Shown: in pieces, positions 19,796 through 29,863 of the stretch
Numbering within the stretch: the stretch's first letter is position 1
Layout: each line of letters begins with the position of its first letter
NCBI RefSeq assembly: GCF_009763805.1
Contig: NZ_CP046804.1
Location: 1,302,001-1,366,000 of the forward strand
DNA length: 64,000 nt
Reading direction: 5' to 3'
From: Vibrio cidicii
GTDB lineage: Bacteria > Pseudomonadota > Gammaproteobacteria > Enterobacterales > Vibrionaceae
Notes under the pieces: generated by a model
The model's database searches: none
Seen by the model: the letters and a program-made list of their open reading frames with translations, nothing else
Told to the model about the DNA's origin: nothing
Program-made: the position numbers and the translations under genes

Positions 19796-21656
19796 TTATG
19801 CGATTTCCAGCGTATTATTGTTTTCCAGCAGGGCCATAAAATCATCGCTGGATCTGATTTTAAGATCGACTTTCATGAAATCGGCTATCGCTTCAACGTC
19901 AGAGTTGACGTTACTGTCATCATCAATGGCTCTTGATAGATGTTCAGTCAGCGAGCGAAACTGCAGTTTATCCCGGGCCAGTTTGGCTATCGACGCCTGC
20001 TCAAACGCATCCGTGTTGTCTTTGATTTGCTGAATTCTCATCTCAAAAACTTCTTTAACCCGCTTGGTACGCAGCTCGGCCTTGGTTGAAAAAATATCGG
20101 CCTGATCAAGCAGCCAAACCACCAGGGTTGAACCAATCCCGGACACCATGATGCCAGTCGCCTCTTTGAGATGCTCACCCACCACAGGGATCATGTCGAC
20201 ATAGGGTGATATCAACTGCTCAAAGGTGAAACTCACATAGGTGACTACGGTCGTAGCAAGCAACTTGGTAATCGCATCGGCTTTCTGCGCCGGAGTGCTG
20301 TCACTGAACAGGATCTTGATCGCCTGGATTATGGCATTAAATCCTTCAGAAATGATCTTCAGCGCCCGTTTTAACATTCCAACAAACAGATTAATAACCG
20401 CATTGATCAGGTACTTGACGAAGTTTTTCAGTGCGTCCTTGATAACATCAAACCCGACATGTTTCAGGTTCGCCATGATGTAACAATACGCTCTCTTGAA
20501 CCGTAATCCTATCGCATCTAGCTTGGAATCGATCTCTAGCCCATGAAGTACGCCATGCTGGAAAATGTCTCGCAGCTCAAAGAAAATGGGCTTAATGATG
20601 AGAATGATGAGCTCACCAATCCCTTTTTCTTCCAACTCATCTTTCACCTGACCGTAGGCTTCCTTCGCCAGTTTTTTGCCCATGTCACGATCTGTTTTTA
20701 GCTTGTTAACCACCACTTTGTTCAGATCACTTTCGATCGCCTCCTTGGCTGTTTTTTCGGCCTCCAGGGCATTATCCAGCGTTTTTTTCGTCGGCAGGTC
20801 GTTTAACTCCTGCAGTTCCGATTTAGATAGGGTCCCCGCTCTTCGCTTATCCTCAAGCCGGCTTCGCTTGCTCTCGACCCACTGCTGGTATTCACTCCAG
20901 GATTTCTCTCCTTTTGACGTGTTGAGCTTTCCGGAGATATTCTTAAAGTTCGAATCCTGGTTGAGCGCCGTTTTCAAATCATCGAGCGAAATTGCTTTAC
21001 TCTGGCCATACTCCTCAAAAGCATGTTTCAGCGGAACTTGGTGATCAACATTAATCTCACTTTTGGAATAGTTGCTCCCCTGCTCTTTTTTCGCCTGGTT
21101 GATCACATCGCTTCGCCGGTATAAGTAGCGTTTCTGCCCCTGTTCATTGACTTCAAGCTCACTTTCGATGCGCCGGTTGCTTTTGATACTTCGCTCTAGG
21201 TAGTCATCGAGCTTATTGGTATCTTCGACTTTCTCGCGCTTACCTTTGTATGGCCCCTTATCGTCTCGCTGCTTTCGCGTATTCTCGTCCAGACGTTGTT
21301 TATCGAGCCGATGATCGGCCACGATACTCGCCGACGTATCATAACTGAAGCTCTGTAACTCATTCACCAACCGGGATGCTGTAAGCCCCTTTTTTGACAA
21401 TTTGAGTTTCGGGTGGCTGACCAGTCCATCACACACGTTCAGCAGGATGGGCTTAACCAGTGACTCGCCGATGCCCACCTGACTGTCAGACATTTGCTGC
21501 TCAATGGCCTGTAACACTTCTAGGCTGTCTCGCTGATCGTGCAGTTTCGACATCGAGCAACACTTTGCAGGCCTGCAGTGGCGAGCAGCCCTCAAGCCGC
21601 TCAACTAGCTCGCTACTGGACAATGACTTGATCTCAAAATCTTGCTTGCTTACCAT
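19796..21656 (-). CDS. Large operon protein with possible HNH-like and membrane-active segments; frame broken at 21544
   Basis: Last gene of the WYL-led operon. The true start is at 21656-21659, where GAGGAGG precedes ATGATG. The first 35 codons (VSKQDFEIKSLSSSELVERL) run into a stop unless GAAAC on the coding strand (21544-21548) is read GAAC; the restored protein is 619 residues. Middle part: highly charged linker, then INVDHQVPLKHAFEEYG, which resembles the DH-x-P core of HNH/colicin-type nucleases, without clear Cys pairs. After it come a coiled coil and several hydrophobic or amphipathic stretches (ELIILIIKPIFFELR, FVKYLINAVINLFVG, GIMVSGIGSTLVVWLLDQA). I do not recognise the family. The arrangement, nuclease-like core before membrane-seeking helices, would fit an effector. 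Confidence 0.75.
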
Positions 21657-21666
21657 CATTGCCTCC

Positions 21667-22590
21667 TCATGCACACAAAGAGTGTGACTGAGACATCTCA
21701 TACACCGCTTTGGCTTTCTCACTGTCGGCGGCAATGAACTCACCCGATTCTGACAAGTAACCCAGGTTTGCCATCTGTTTCAGGACGATGGACAAGTTAA
21801 ACAGGGCACGAAACTCTTCCAAGTGAACAATCGGCAACCGCTTAAAATCGAGTTTGTGGGCAAACACATCACTGTTTTCGGCCATCTGGTGCATGCGTTG
21901 GGTCTGGATTCCGTATTCGAACCGATCCAGTAACTTGCTGTAGTTGGCCACCAGTTCATCGAAATACACCACCACGTTATCGATTGACTCTTCGATCACC
22001 CTAAGTTGCTTCTGCTGTGCCTCCAGTTTGGTGATCTCTTCACTTACACGCGTGCGCTCCTGCTTGGCACGCTCGAGCGACTCTTTGGCTTCCTTACGCG
22101 AGAAGAAGCCGAGGGTCAGCACCATACCTAGTTTATCCAACAGGCCCATCTGGTTAAAATCAATCAACATGATCTCGGATTTCGCCCTGACACCACGCTG
22201 CGGTTTGATCTCCAGGATGCGGTCATCGAACAGCTCTTCAAAAGGCTGCCCCTTAACCGTAACGTTGTGTATGCGCTTTGATACCTTGATAAAACGCTCG
22301 AAGTGGATCGCGTAAATGTCCTGTTTCTGGCGGTTGATCTGGCTGATCTTAGTCTCAATACTAGCGGATATCTGCCTGACTTCTTGCTCGTAAATCTGCT
22401 TGGCATCGGCAAACCGTTTTTCCGTTTCGGCCATGATTGATTCCGCTTCATCGGCATAGTGCTTACCGGTAAAGGCGTTCCACACCTTAGAACACGTCTG
22501 CTTTACAGCATCTTTAGCTTTCGATGCGATATTTTTTGCCGCACTATATGCAATTGAACACAAACTTCCTAATCTGCTAAAAAATCCCAT
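21667..22590 (-). CDS. Coiled-coil operon protein, unknown family
   Basis: A 307-residue protein starting MGFFSRLGSLCSIAYSAAKN, an amphipathic N-terminal helix that could touch membranes. Residues 45-90 and 175-225 are long coiled coils (KRFADAKQIYEQEVRQISAS; EITKLEAQQKQLRVIEESID). Between them lies a conserved-looking segment ILEIKPQRGVRAKSEIMLID. The tail EKAKAVYEMSQSHSLCA ends just before the ribosome binding site of the next gene (11-base gap to its start). It starts three bases after the TerB-like gene. Function unknown; in an operon with TerB I infer a structural or scaffolding partner. Confidence 0.85.
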   Translation of the reverse strand: MGFFSRLGSLCSIAYSAAKNIASKAKDAVKQTCSKVWNAFTGKHYADEAESIMAETEKRFADAKQIYEQEVRQISASIETKISQINRQKQDIYAIHFERFIKVSKRIHNVTVKGQPFEELFDDRILEIKPQRGVRAKSEIMLIDFNQMGLLDKLGMVLTLGFFSRKEAKESLERAKQERTRVSEEITKLEAQQKQLRVIEESIDNVVVYFDELVANYSKLLDRFEYGIQTQRMHQMAENSDVFAHKLDFKRLPIVHLEEFRALFNLSIVLKQMANLGYLSESGEFIAADSEKAKAVYEMSQSHSLCA

Positions 22591-22593
22591 ACA

Positions 22594-22998
22594 TTATTCC
22601 TTATCAATCATGGCGTAGCCTTCCGCCACCATATCGCTCATGGCGCTCACCCAACGCTGCATTTTCTTCACTTCATAGCTGTCGATCGACAGCGCGTCGC
22701 TGAGCTTGTCCATAAACGCCTCTTCCTCGGTGCACACTTCACCGTCGGCCAACAGGATCCCGAAAAGTTCAACCAGTATGATACGCTTACTCTTCCCTTT
22801 TGATTTTGCCACCACTTTGATCACGGACTCAATGTTGTCCTGCTTGGTCAGGGCATGATCCGTCAGACCACATTCCTGCACAAACGACTGAAAAATCATC
22901 TGCTCTTCGGCCTTATGCTCACCGTCCAACCCCATGGCGTATTTAGCCAGTTCTAGGAAGTTCTTCTTCTCGCCAATATTCAGTTCAGATAAGTACAT
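22594..22998 (-). CDS. TerB-like (TerB/DjlA N-domain) protein
   Basis: A 134-residue all-helical protein. The family hallmark is repeated acidic metal-binding loops after the first and later helices: YAMGLDGEHKAEEQ near residue 17 and ILLADGEVCTEEEAFMD near residue 80 show the D/E-G-x-x pattern. TerB domains bind metal near the inner membrane face and recur in stress and phage-defence operons. Stop to next start (22590) leaves three bases, so translation is coupled. It starts 16 bases after the membrane-anchored coiled-coil gene. Confidence 0.8.
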   Translation of the reverse strand: MYLSELNIGEKKNFLELAKYAMGLDGEHKAEEQMIFQSFVQECGLTDHALTKQDNIESVIKVVAKSKGKSKRIILVELFGILLADGEVCTEEEAFMDKLSDALSIDSYEVKKMQRWVSAMSDMVAEGYAMIDKE

Positions 22999-23014
22999 GT
23001 GTTGTCCCCAATAA

Positions 23015-24184
23015 TTAGTACGCTGTTTCTAGTTTTTGTTTTTCGTTGCCTTCCGGATCATAGACAGTCTCAATACGCTTACTGATTTCGCCGGCATCGT
23101 CATACAGGTATTCAAACACCAGGTTTCCGGCCTGATCGAATTCGCAGCCCCGCACCGGTTTTCCGTCATCATTAAACGTCATCTGGTATTTTAGCTGGGT
23201 ACCAGCAAAGGTATCACTGCTGCGTTTTTTGCCGTTTTCATAGTAAATTTGCGTCACCTGGCCGGAGTGCTTGTCCTCGATCTGGGTCACTTTGCAATCG
23301 CCTAGCCGCTTGACGAAATCGTCCGTGTCAATTGTCAGCTCCTGATGTCTGGCCAGTTCATTGGTCAGGCTGACTAAGTTATCGGCCCGTAACTGTTGGA
23401 TCTGGGTGGTTAACTGCTCAAGCTGGGCAATACCGGCCTGCTTGGCCGCAAAATCGCGCTTCTCATCCAACTGCTGAAGCGTTTGCAGCAAGGCTTTCAG
23501 GCTGCTGTGGGACTGGCCCACCAGCTTCTGCACGTGGATTAACTCTTCGCTCTGTTTTTTCGCCAATGACCTAGCACTTTCCGCCTGGGTGCGTGCCAAC
23601 TCAGAGTGCAGGTGACGGCTTTCCTGATGCTGTTCCTGGCTCAATGCATGCAGAGCCTCGATCTGCCTTTGCTGCTCTGCAGTCTGCTGCGCGATCAGGC
23701 CATCGGTTCTCTCTTGGTTGCTTTGCATCGCAGACAAGCTGGCCCCGGTGCTGGTGTGCTGTTCCTGCAACTTTTGCTCCAGCGCCAGCGCTGCACCTTT
23801 TAGCTCAGCCTCGGTCGCGGCAAGTTGTGAAGAGAGCTGAGTCAGCTCGCTCACCACTTCTTTCTCCGCCGCAGACAAGCGCGCGACCACTTGTGCGCCC
23901 TGCTGGTTAACTTCAGCAGTAACGTGCTGGATGATGTCGCCCGCAGCGGTTTTCATCACGCTGAGCAACTGGTCCGTTTTATCGCTGAGTTGTTGGCCGA
24001 GCTCACCAGCCTGCCTGTCCATTTGCGTACTGTGCTGATCAAACCGGGCATTGACCCGCTCAGCTTCATCGAGTGCCCATTGCTGCATCTGATGCTTTTT
24101 GTTGATGGAGATAGCTTGCAGTAGCACGATCAAGCCAGCACAGCCAACCAATGTCCAAAATAGTAGCTCTAACGTAATTTCCAT
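23015..24184 (-). CDS. Membrane-anchored coiled-coil protein with C-terminal MORN/YD-like repeats
   Basis: A 389-residue protein. Residues 5-26 are one membrane helix (TLELLFWTLVGCAGLIVLLQ), residues 40-270 are an almost uninterrupted Gln/Glu/Ala-rich coiled coil, and residues 285-389 contain short beta repeats with YYENGKKRSSD, MTFNDDGKPVRG and YLYDDAGEISK, similar to MORN or YD-type variants. Topology: short N-terminus, long cytoplasmic or periplasmic rod, and a beta-rich tip. Such an anchor-rod-tip layout suits a sensor. First effector-side gene after the WYL regulator, 41 bases downstream. Confidence 0.82.
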   Translation of the reverse strand: MEITLELLFWTLVGCAGLIVLLQAISINKKHQMQQWALDEAERVNARFDQHSTQMDRQAGELGQQLSDKTDQLLSVMKTAAGDIIQHVTAEVNQQGAQVVARLSAAEKEVVSELTQLSSQLAATEAELKGAALALEQKLQEQHTSTGASLSAMQSNQERTDGLIAQQTAEQQRQIEALHALSQEQHQESRHLHSELARTQAESARSLAKKQSEELIHVQKLVGQSHSSLKALLQTLQQLDEKRDFAAKQAGIAQLEQLTTQIQQLRADNLVSLTNELARHQELTIDTDDFVKRLGDCKVTQIEDKHSGQVTQIYYENGKKRSSDTFAGTQLKYQMTFNDDGKPVRGCEFDQAGNLVFEYLYDDAGEISKRIETVYDPEGNEKQKLETAY

Positions 24185-24224
24185 TATTGTTCCCTTAAAC
24201 AGGTTTTTAGTTTGTTATTAAGTA

Positions 24225-25193
24225 TCAGGAGACCGATGCTATCGGCTGGATCTCGATATCCCAAATATTGTCGCCGAAACTGTTGAGCCACTTTTTCAGG
24301 TAGAGCGAATCAATCACACTCGCGCTGATATGCAGCGAATCATCACGCTCTACGACTTGCTGGTCCGGTGACAGTGGTGTTTCGCGCAGAAAGTAACCAT
24401 CAGACTTGGTGATGCAGAACTGTAGTCGGCACTGTTGACCTTCGCCAAAACCAAACCTTCCGTCCGCATCGTATTTTGCCAGGTCAAAATCCTCCGGCCG
24501 GTTAAAGGTGAAGGTGGACAAGTGCGCGCTGGTCACCCGGTGGATGGCTAAAGTTCGCTCATTCGTGTAACCTTCAAAACGACAGACTAGGTAAAGTCGG
24601 TTGCCCTGCTGCGCGATGCCAAGTGGCATGACGGTCGCTTTTTTCGGTTCGTCTTTGCTGTTGGTGTATTCCAGACTCAGCCACCGGTCTTCGTACAGAC
24701 CCTGGCTGATGCTCCTAAGTACTTCCTCGTCCAGATGTGGGGCGAGCAGAGGCTGGGTTTCACTCACAACTCTGACCTTTTTCAGCCAGTTTCGCTCTTT
24801 TTTGTTAGGTGAAGTCAGATTAAGCTGGTAGTCCGCCTCATGAAAGAACCCGTCCATGGCAGCCAACACCCTGCTAGGCAAAAGGCCCGTCAGGTATTCC
24901 CGCGCTAGGTGAAACAGCAGGGATTCCTGTGCTGACAGGGTCGGTAGACTGAGTACTGCGTTGGTTTGGGTCAGCTTATAGCCATAAGGTTTGCTCTTGT
25001 CATTACGGTCAAGGTTAAACTGCTCTGATAAGGTTTCCATGATCCTCTGTAAGGTTCGAATATCACGCTCAATGCCCACCTCAGCCAACTGACTCTTTAG
25101 CTCTTTAACCGTTATGTACCTAGACTTTGGAATGCGCTTAAGGATTTCAAGGGCTAGATTCAGAGATTCATTCAGAGATGACTTTTTTTTCAT
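24225..25193 (-). CDS. WYL-domain transcriptional regulator of the operon
   Basis: About 322 residues: N-terminal helix-turn-helix (ITVKELKSQLAEVGIERDIR, near residues 25-45, followed by TLQRIMETLSEQFNL), then a WYL domain (RWLSLEYTNSKDEPKKATVM, PLGIAQQGNRLYLVCRFEGY, residues ~170-220) and a C-terminal extension. WYL proteins sense nucleic acid ligands and often repress defence operons. A start at 25217 is also possible; I prefer 25193 because MKKKSSLNES matches typical N-termini. It heads the five-gene minus-strand set. Confidence 0.9.
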   Translation of the reverse strand: MKKKSSLNESLNLALEILKRIPKSRYITVKELKSQLAEVGIERDIRTLQRIMETLSEQFNLDRNDKSKPYGYKLTQTNAVLSLPTLSAQESLLFHLAREYLTGLLPSRVLAAMDGFFHEADYQLNLTSPNKKERNWLKKVRVVSETQPLLAPHLDEEVLRSISQGLYEDRWLSLEYTNSKDEPKKATVMPLGIAQQGNRLYLVCRFEGYTNERTLAIHRVTSAHLSTFTFNRPEDFDLAKYDADGRFGFGEGQQCRLQFCITKSDGYFLRETPLSPDQQVVERDDSLHISASVIDSLYLKKWLNSFGDNIWDIEIQPIASVS

Positions 25194-25425
25194 TTTAAGC
25201 TCATTTGGATATTGCATCTCGTGCGTCGGATGGCAAAAACTATCACAAAGCCGCTATGCATTGCGTGATTTAAGCCAGATTTATATCAGGATTTTTTGAT
25301 AGAAAACATAATCATATCGTTTATGAAAATTTTACCGCTAGCTACGTCAGAATATGTCGGATACCAAAAAGAAGTCATCATCATCCAATTTCAGAATACA
25401 TGGCCAACTGAAAATTAATGACTTC
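25194..25425 (-). promoter_or_regulatory. Upstream region of the WYL operon
   Basis: 232 AT-rich bases between the WYL gene and the decayed attC; it must hold the operon promoter. I see no confident operator, only AT-rich stretches such as GATAGAAAACATAATCATAT near 25300. Confidence 0.4.
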
Positions 25426-25531
25426 GATAAACATAATGCCGCATTAAAGTGTAACGTACGTTTGCCATACTTTAAGCGAAGTGAGGCCTGCAAGCGTACA
25501 CGTAAGGAATTACTCTTCAATGCATATTATG
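25426..25531 (-). repeat. Decayed attC site inside the mosaic region
   Basis: ACATAATGCCGCATTAAAGTG at the left and TTACTCTTCAATGCATATTA at the right align with type 8 attC (AACGCCGCATTAAGGTG ... ATCACTCTTAAATGCTTTGTTA), with ACTTTAAGCGAAG in the middle matching ACTTGAGCGAAG. Several core bases have drifted. Confidence 0.75.
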
Positions 25532-25961
25532 CCTTTTGCTCACTGTAGACATTGGGTTGCCAAATCTGCATCAATACTTCAGGATTTTCTATAGGTCTGA
25601 AACCATATTGTGCATACAATCCATGCGCATCTCTCGTGGCTAACACCATTCGACGCAAACCCTGCACATCTGGGTGCGTTACTACCGATGCTATTAAGCT
25701 CTTACTCAAACCCTTACCACGACTATCTTCAACAATGAACACATCTGCCAAGTAGGCAAATGTGGCTTTATCTGTGATGAGGCGTGCAAAACCAACTTGC
25801 TTGCCAGTTCTTTCTAAAACACCAAAGCAGAGCGAGTTATCCAACGCCTTCTGCAAAGTATCTTTGGGGATATCTTTAGCCCAATAACTTTGAGAGATAA
25901 ATCGGTAAATAACCTCAAAATCAAAATCATCTTGATTTGTACTGATTCTATATTCTTCCAC
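25527..25961 (-). CDS. GNAT-family acetyltransferase (former cassette)
   Basis: A 144-residue GNAT enzyme: FAYLADVFIVEDSRGKGLSK carries beta4 and the acetyl-CoA loop (R-G-K-G-L), and DAHGLYAQYGFRPI is motif B. Its stop codon overlaps the decayed attC exactly as in true cassettes, so this is an ancient cassette stranded in the mosaic. Substrate unknown. A weaker relic (ATAATTAAGTGGGTGAAACG at 25981) on its other side may be a second decayed attC. Confidence 0.87.
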   Translation of the reverse strand: MEEYRISTNQDDFDFEVIYRFISQSYWAKDIPKDTLQKALDNSLCFGVLERTGKQVGFARLITDKATFAYLADVFIVEDSRGKGLSKSLIASVVTHPDVQGLRRMVLATRDAHGLYAQYGFRPIENPEVLMQIWQPNVYSEQKA

Positions 25962-26058
25962 TGAATTTCACTCCTTTGACATAATTAAGTGGGTGAAACG
26001 TCTGCACTGCTCTCTTCAAGTCTATCGACGCTTCTTCTACTACTAAGATTTACACCTT

Positions 26059-27966
26059 CTACTGCTCAACTTTAAACTTCGCCATCAACGCGCTCAATTG
26101 CTGATTCACTTCTACTAGTCTGAGTGTTTCCTCTTCAATTTCAACACCTGATGATTTAAGTGCATTTACAATATCGTTAATTTTGGTGATGTTACGACCA
26201 ATTTCTTGTGTAACGCTACTCTGCTCTTCAGCCGATGTTGCTATTTGCATGCTGGCGTCATTAATGTGTGTTACCAACTCTGCAACATGGGAAACATTCG
26301 CTTCCAAGGCATGAGCACTAGAATCCGCCTTTTGGCAACACACTTTGGTACTTTCCATTGAAGCAACCATCAGATGACTGCTGTTTAACAGCTCATTTAA
26401 CGCTTGCTCAATTTCCTCTGTGCTGGATTTTGTTCGTCCCGCGAGATTTCTAACTTCATCCGCCACCACCGCAAATCCCCGTCCTTGCTCACCCGCCCTA
26501 GCAGCTTCGATGGCCGCATTCAAGGCAAGCAGATTAGTCTGCTCAGCAATATCACTGATGACCGTTAAAATAGAGTGGATACCTTGTGATTTACCGTTCA
26601 TCTCTTCCACACGCTCGACGGCCACATCAACCTCTCTACGCAATGAACTCATGTTGTTTTTTGACTGTCTAATACTTTGAGAGGCATCACGCCCCAACTC
26701 TTCTGCTTTCTGTGTCAGTTGCGCGGTTGTCGCAGCACTCTGAGCAACCGCTTCCGCAGTGGAGTTCATCTCTTCAATTGCAGCGGCAATTTGCTCTGTT
26801 TCGGAAGCGTGCTCTGTGAGGCGCAGAGCGCTCTGTTGGGACTGAGTGGCAAGCGTGTCAATGCGGCTTTCAAGCGCCTTAGACAAGGTTTTTACCTCTA
26901 AGAACATCGTTTGTAGCTGTGCGATAAACCCATTGATACCAGTAGCTATCCGTCCAAGATCATCGTTTGACGTTACTGGGATCCGATTGGTTAAATCACC
27001 ATTCCCCATAGCGAGGCTTTCAATGACATCCCTAAGGGCTAGGACAGGTTGGTATAAGCGATGGAAGAGCAATGACAAAACAACGAGTGCAGACAGGACA
27101 CTAATCGCGACACTGAGAGTAAGGTCGGATTCCAATTCTCCTAACTCTTGGAATGCAATTGCTTCATCAACTCCTACACCTAGGTACCATGTTTTATCCG
27201 CCACTTGGAATCTGTGAGAAAAGAACAGCTTTTTTTTACCATCCAATTCGTAAGACTGAACACCGGAAGGCATTCTTACAGCATTCAGCGCAGTATCCCT
27301 GAATCCATTAAGATCCCTTGCCTTTTCGCCATTTTTAATGACGGGTGAAGATGAAGCAAGTATCGTCGTATCACTATCCATCATAACAGCAACTGCGCCA
27401 GGTATTTCGCTCACGCGATTGACAATCTGGTTGAGAAAATCCAGAGTCAAGTCAGAAGAAATTGTGCCGTCGTATGTTTTTTCAACAAAACTAATCCAAA
27501 TCACACCATCAGAAGCAACATACGGTTCTGTTACAGAAACCTGTGATTTCCTTTGAGCCAGTTGGTACCACTCACGTGTCGTAACATCGCCATTATATTT
27601 GTGGTTTGGCCATGTGTTGGCTGTTTGATTCCAGTATGCATTACCGTTGTCAAGTGATATCACGACACTGTCTATGTCCATGGCACTAGCAAGCAACTTA
27701 GTCTGTTCAATATAGTTTTCAGGAAAGGGCCGAGCCTTATAATGTTTCGCCACTTTACTGATACTGCGTGTCTTCTGTCCAAAATAGTTCTCTGCTGTAA
27801 TCGCTTGTTGTCGTGTATAGTCTGTAAAATAACGCTCCACATTTTCTACGACGATTTCGCGAGTTTCACTATAGCCAATCCAAGCGCTTACAATAAGGGC
27901 TGTTGTTAGCAAACAAGCCATGGCGCCCAGCAGTATTCCTTTAAACCCGAAAAATCCTTTTTTCAT
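26059..27966 (-). CDS. Methyl-accepting chemotaxis protein (dCache, HAMP, signalling domain)
   Basis: A 635-residue chemoreceptor. First membrane helix at residues 9-30 ([20 protein letters not shown]), periplasmic double-Cache ligand domain to about 270 ([20 protein letters not shown]), second membrane helix about 280-302, HAMP about 303-355 ([20 protein letters not shown]), then the cytoplasmic signalling domain with the invariant hairpin tip [20 protein letters not shown]. It lacks a C-terminal NWETF-type pentapeptide. Cache receptors of this kind usually sense small organic ligands such as amino acids; the ligand is unknown here. Monocistronic; unrelated in function to the neighbouring defence genes as far as I can see. 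Confidence 0.95.
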   Translation of the reverse strand: MKKGFFGFKGILLGAMACLLTTALIVSAWIGYSETREIVVENVERYFTDYTRQQAITAENYFGQKTRSISKVAKHYKARPFPENYIEQTKLLASAMDIDSVVISLDNGNAYWNQTANTWPNHKYNGDVTTREWYQLAQRKSQVSVTEPYVASDGVIWISFVEKTYDGTISSDLTLDFLNQIVNRVSEIPGAVAVMMDSDTTILASSSPVIKNGEKARDLNGFRDTALNAVRMPSGVQSYELDGKKKLFFSHRFQVADKTWYLGVGVDEAIAFQELGELESDLTLSVAISVLSALVVLSLLFHRLYQPVLALRDVIESLAMGNGDLTNRIPVTSNDDLGRIATGINGFIAQLQTMFLEVKTLSKALESRIDTLATQSQQSALRLTEHASETEQIAAAIEEMNSTAEAVAQSAATTAQLTQKAEELGRDASQSIRQSKNNMSSLRREVDVAVERVEEMNGKSQGIHSILTVISDIAEQTNLLALNAAIEAARAGEQGRGFAVVADEVRNLAGRTKSSTEEIEQALNELLNSSHLMVASMESTKVCCQKADSSAHALEANVSHVAELVTHINDASMQIATSAEEQSSVTQEIGRNITKINDIVNALKSSGVEIEEETLRLVEVNQQLSALMAKFKVEQ

Positions 27967-28147
27967 AATTCGTTCGTCCTATTAGTACCGAATAAAAAAC
28001 GCTTAATAAGTGTTCCTCTCATTGTGCTATACCGTGTTGAAAGCACATTGATTCAGAGGCTGTATGTATGTGTCTTACTAACCTCATAATATTGACTTAA
28101 TCGCGAAGTGTAGTATTTTCCTCGTGAGCAATAATTAAGGGTCGTGT

Positions 28148-28399
28148 TTATACAATTCGCAGTTTCACACCATTACTTAACGTGACCGAACAGTCGCCCA
28201 GCTCATAAAGCTCTTTCAACTCCATCAAAGTAGAGTCAGCCTTTTCACTCACACTTCTACGCGCAGATCCCCGAGTAAAAGTACAACAAGCATCAAAAAC
28301 AGCTCTTGACGCCTCCCTTGGTTGATATCCTCTTATATTCTTCTTACTAAATTGGGGGCGCTCACGCTCAATGAGCCCTAATAGCCATGATGAATAAAA
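28148..28399 (-). pseudogene. Open-frame remnant, unassigned
   Basis: An 84-codon stretch without start, reading FYSSWLLGLIERERPQFSKK and ending GDCSVTLSNGVKLRIV before a stop. It looks like the end of a real protein but I do not recognise it. 27967-28147 upstream of the chemoreceptor gene holds only its promoter region. Confidence 0.4.
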
Positions 28400-28436
28400 C
28401 TAAACTCCGCAATGACCATCTGTTGCTACCTGTTCG

Positions 28437-28566
28437 CTACTTATACACGCATAATAAACTTCGATACTCCGACAACGCTTCAGCAATCGAAGGATAGTCT
28501 GACATCAACTCTCCCAACTCATGCTCAATGGCACTTACCTCCGATTGAACGACATCAAGCACCGAG
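28437..28566 (-). pseudogene. 3' end of a gene cut by IS3-family copy 3
   Basis: About 42 codons (LDVVQSEVSAIEHELGELMS, ending RSLLCVYK) run leftwards out of the IS element to a stop. As the hsdM fragment enters the same IS from the other side on the same strand, this could be the far C-terminus of that gene or of another gene in the lost segment. The sequence is too short to decide. Confidence 0.4.
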
Positions 28567-28639
28567 TGTAGTGGTACAGTAAATTTGGCCACCTAAATAG
28601 AGATGTTAAAATACATCTCAGAGACAAATAGGTGACTTT

Positions 28640-29032
<393 letters not shown>

Positions 29033-29151
29033 TGCGTATTTCGGTGATTGCGATCGCTCGTTTCGGTTTATTCCGATCACCTGATCCTGCCGTTTTTCTC
29101 TCTTCCTATTTTTACTCTAAGTGATCGGATTGCGCCAGTTTTCTCATTGAC

Positions 29152-29853
29152 TCACCGCCCAGTTTCTATTCGATGACTATTGTGTACCAGCCTATCCATG
29201 AGAGCGTCTGCGACGGTGGCGTTGCCGATCATGTTGTACCACTCCTTTACAGGTAACTGACTGATGACGATTGTGCTGCTGTTTTGGTAGCGGTCTTCAA
29301 GCACTTCTAACAAGTGACCCGCATGCTCTTGAGTCAGTTTTTCCATTCCCCAGTCGTCGAGGATAAGCAGCGCTTTTTTAGCTAGGGATTGAAGTTGCTT
29401 TTGATAGCTACCATCCAGACGACCTGCGGTCAGGTCATCGAGCAAGCGAGTTAATCGGTAGTATCTGACGGTTTGCTGTTGGTCGCAGGCGCTACTTGCC
29501 AGAGCGCAGCCAAGATAGGTTTTGCCTGCACCTGTTGGGCCTGTGATCAAAATGTTCTGGTGCTTGTGCAGATAACTCCCCGTCAGAAGTTCACTCATCT
29601 GTTTGCGGTTGAGGTTTCGCCCCTCCTTGTAGATGAGTTGGCTCGGCTGAGCATCCACTCTCAGCTTGGCTTGTTGTTTTAAGCGTTGGATTTTGCTCTG
29701 ATTACGATTCAAGATTTCACTTTCCAGAAGCAGGCTTAACCTTTCCTCGAAGTCCAGCTCTGCGTAGGTGGTCAGTTGCTCTTGTTGCTGCTCTAACGCT
29801 TTCGCCGCATGACTTAAGCGCAGGGTTTTGAGTTGGTCATTGAGTGTGTTCAT
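29152..29853 (-). CDS. istB: IstB, IS21 helper ATPase
   Basis: A 233-residue AAA+ protein: Walker A GPTGAGKTYLG (near residue 90), Walker B LLILDDWGME. It assembles on target DNA and directs IstA. Start at 29853 follows GGAGAAAGG; longer frame has no binding site. It begins 11 bases after istA ends. Confidence 0.95.
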   Translation of the reverse strand: MNTLNDQLKTLRLSHAAKALEQQQEQLTTYAELDFEERLSLLLESEILNRNQSKIQRLKQQAKLRVDAQPSQLIYKEGRNLNRKQMSELLTGSYLHKHQNILITGPTGAGKTYLGCALASSACDQQQTVRYYRLTRLLDDLTAGRLDGSYQKQLQSLAKKALLILDDWGMEKLTQEHAGHLLEVLEDRYQNSSTIVISQLPVKEWYNMIGNATVADALMDRLVHNSHRIETGR

Positions 29854-29863
29854 ATCCTTTCTC

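Noticed and set aside
28437-28566. Firm assignment of the 42-codon tail as the C-terminus of the interrupted hsdM
   Set aside because: Too short to identify, and the IS flanks show that DNA between was lost.
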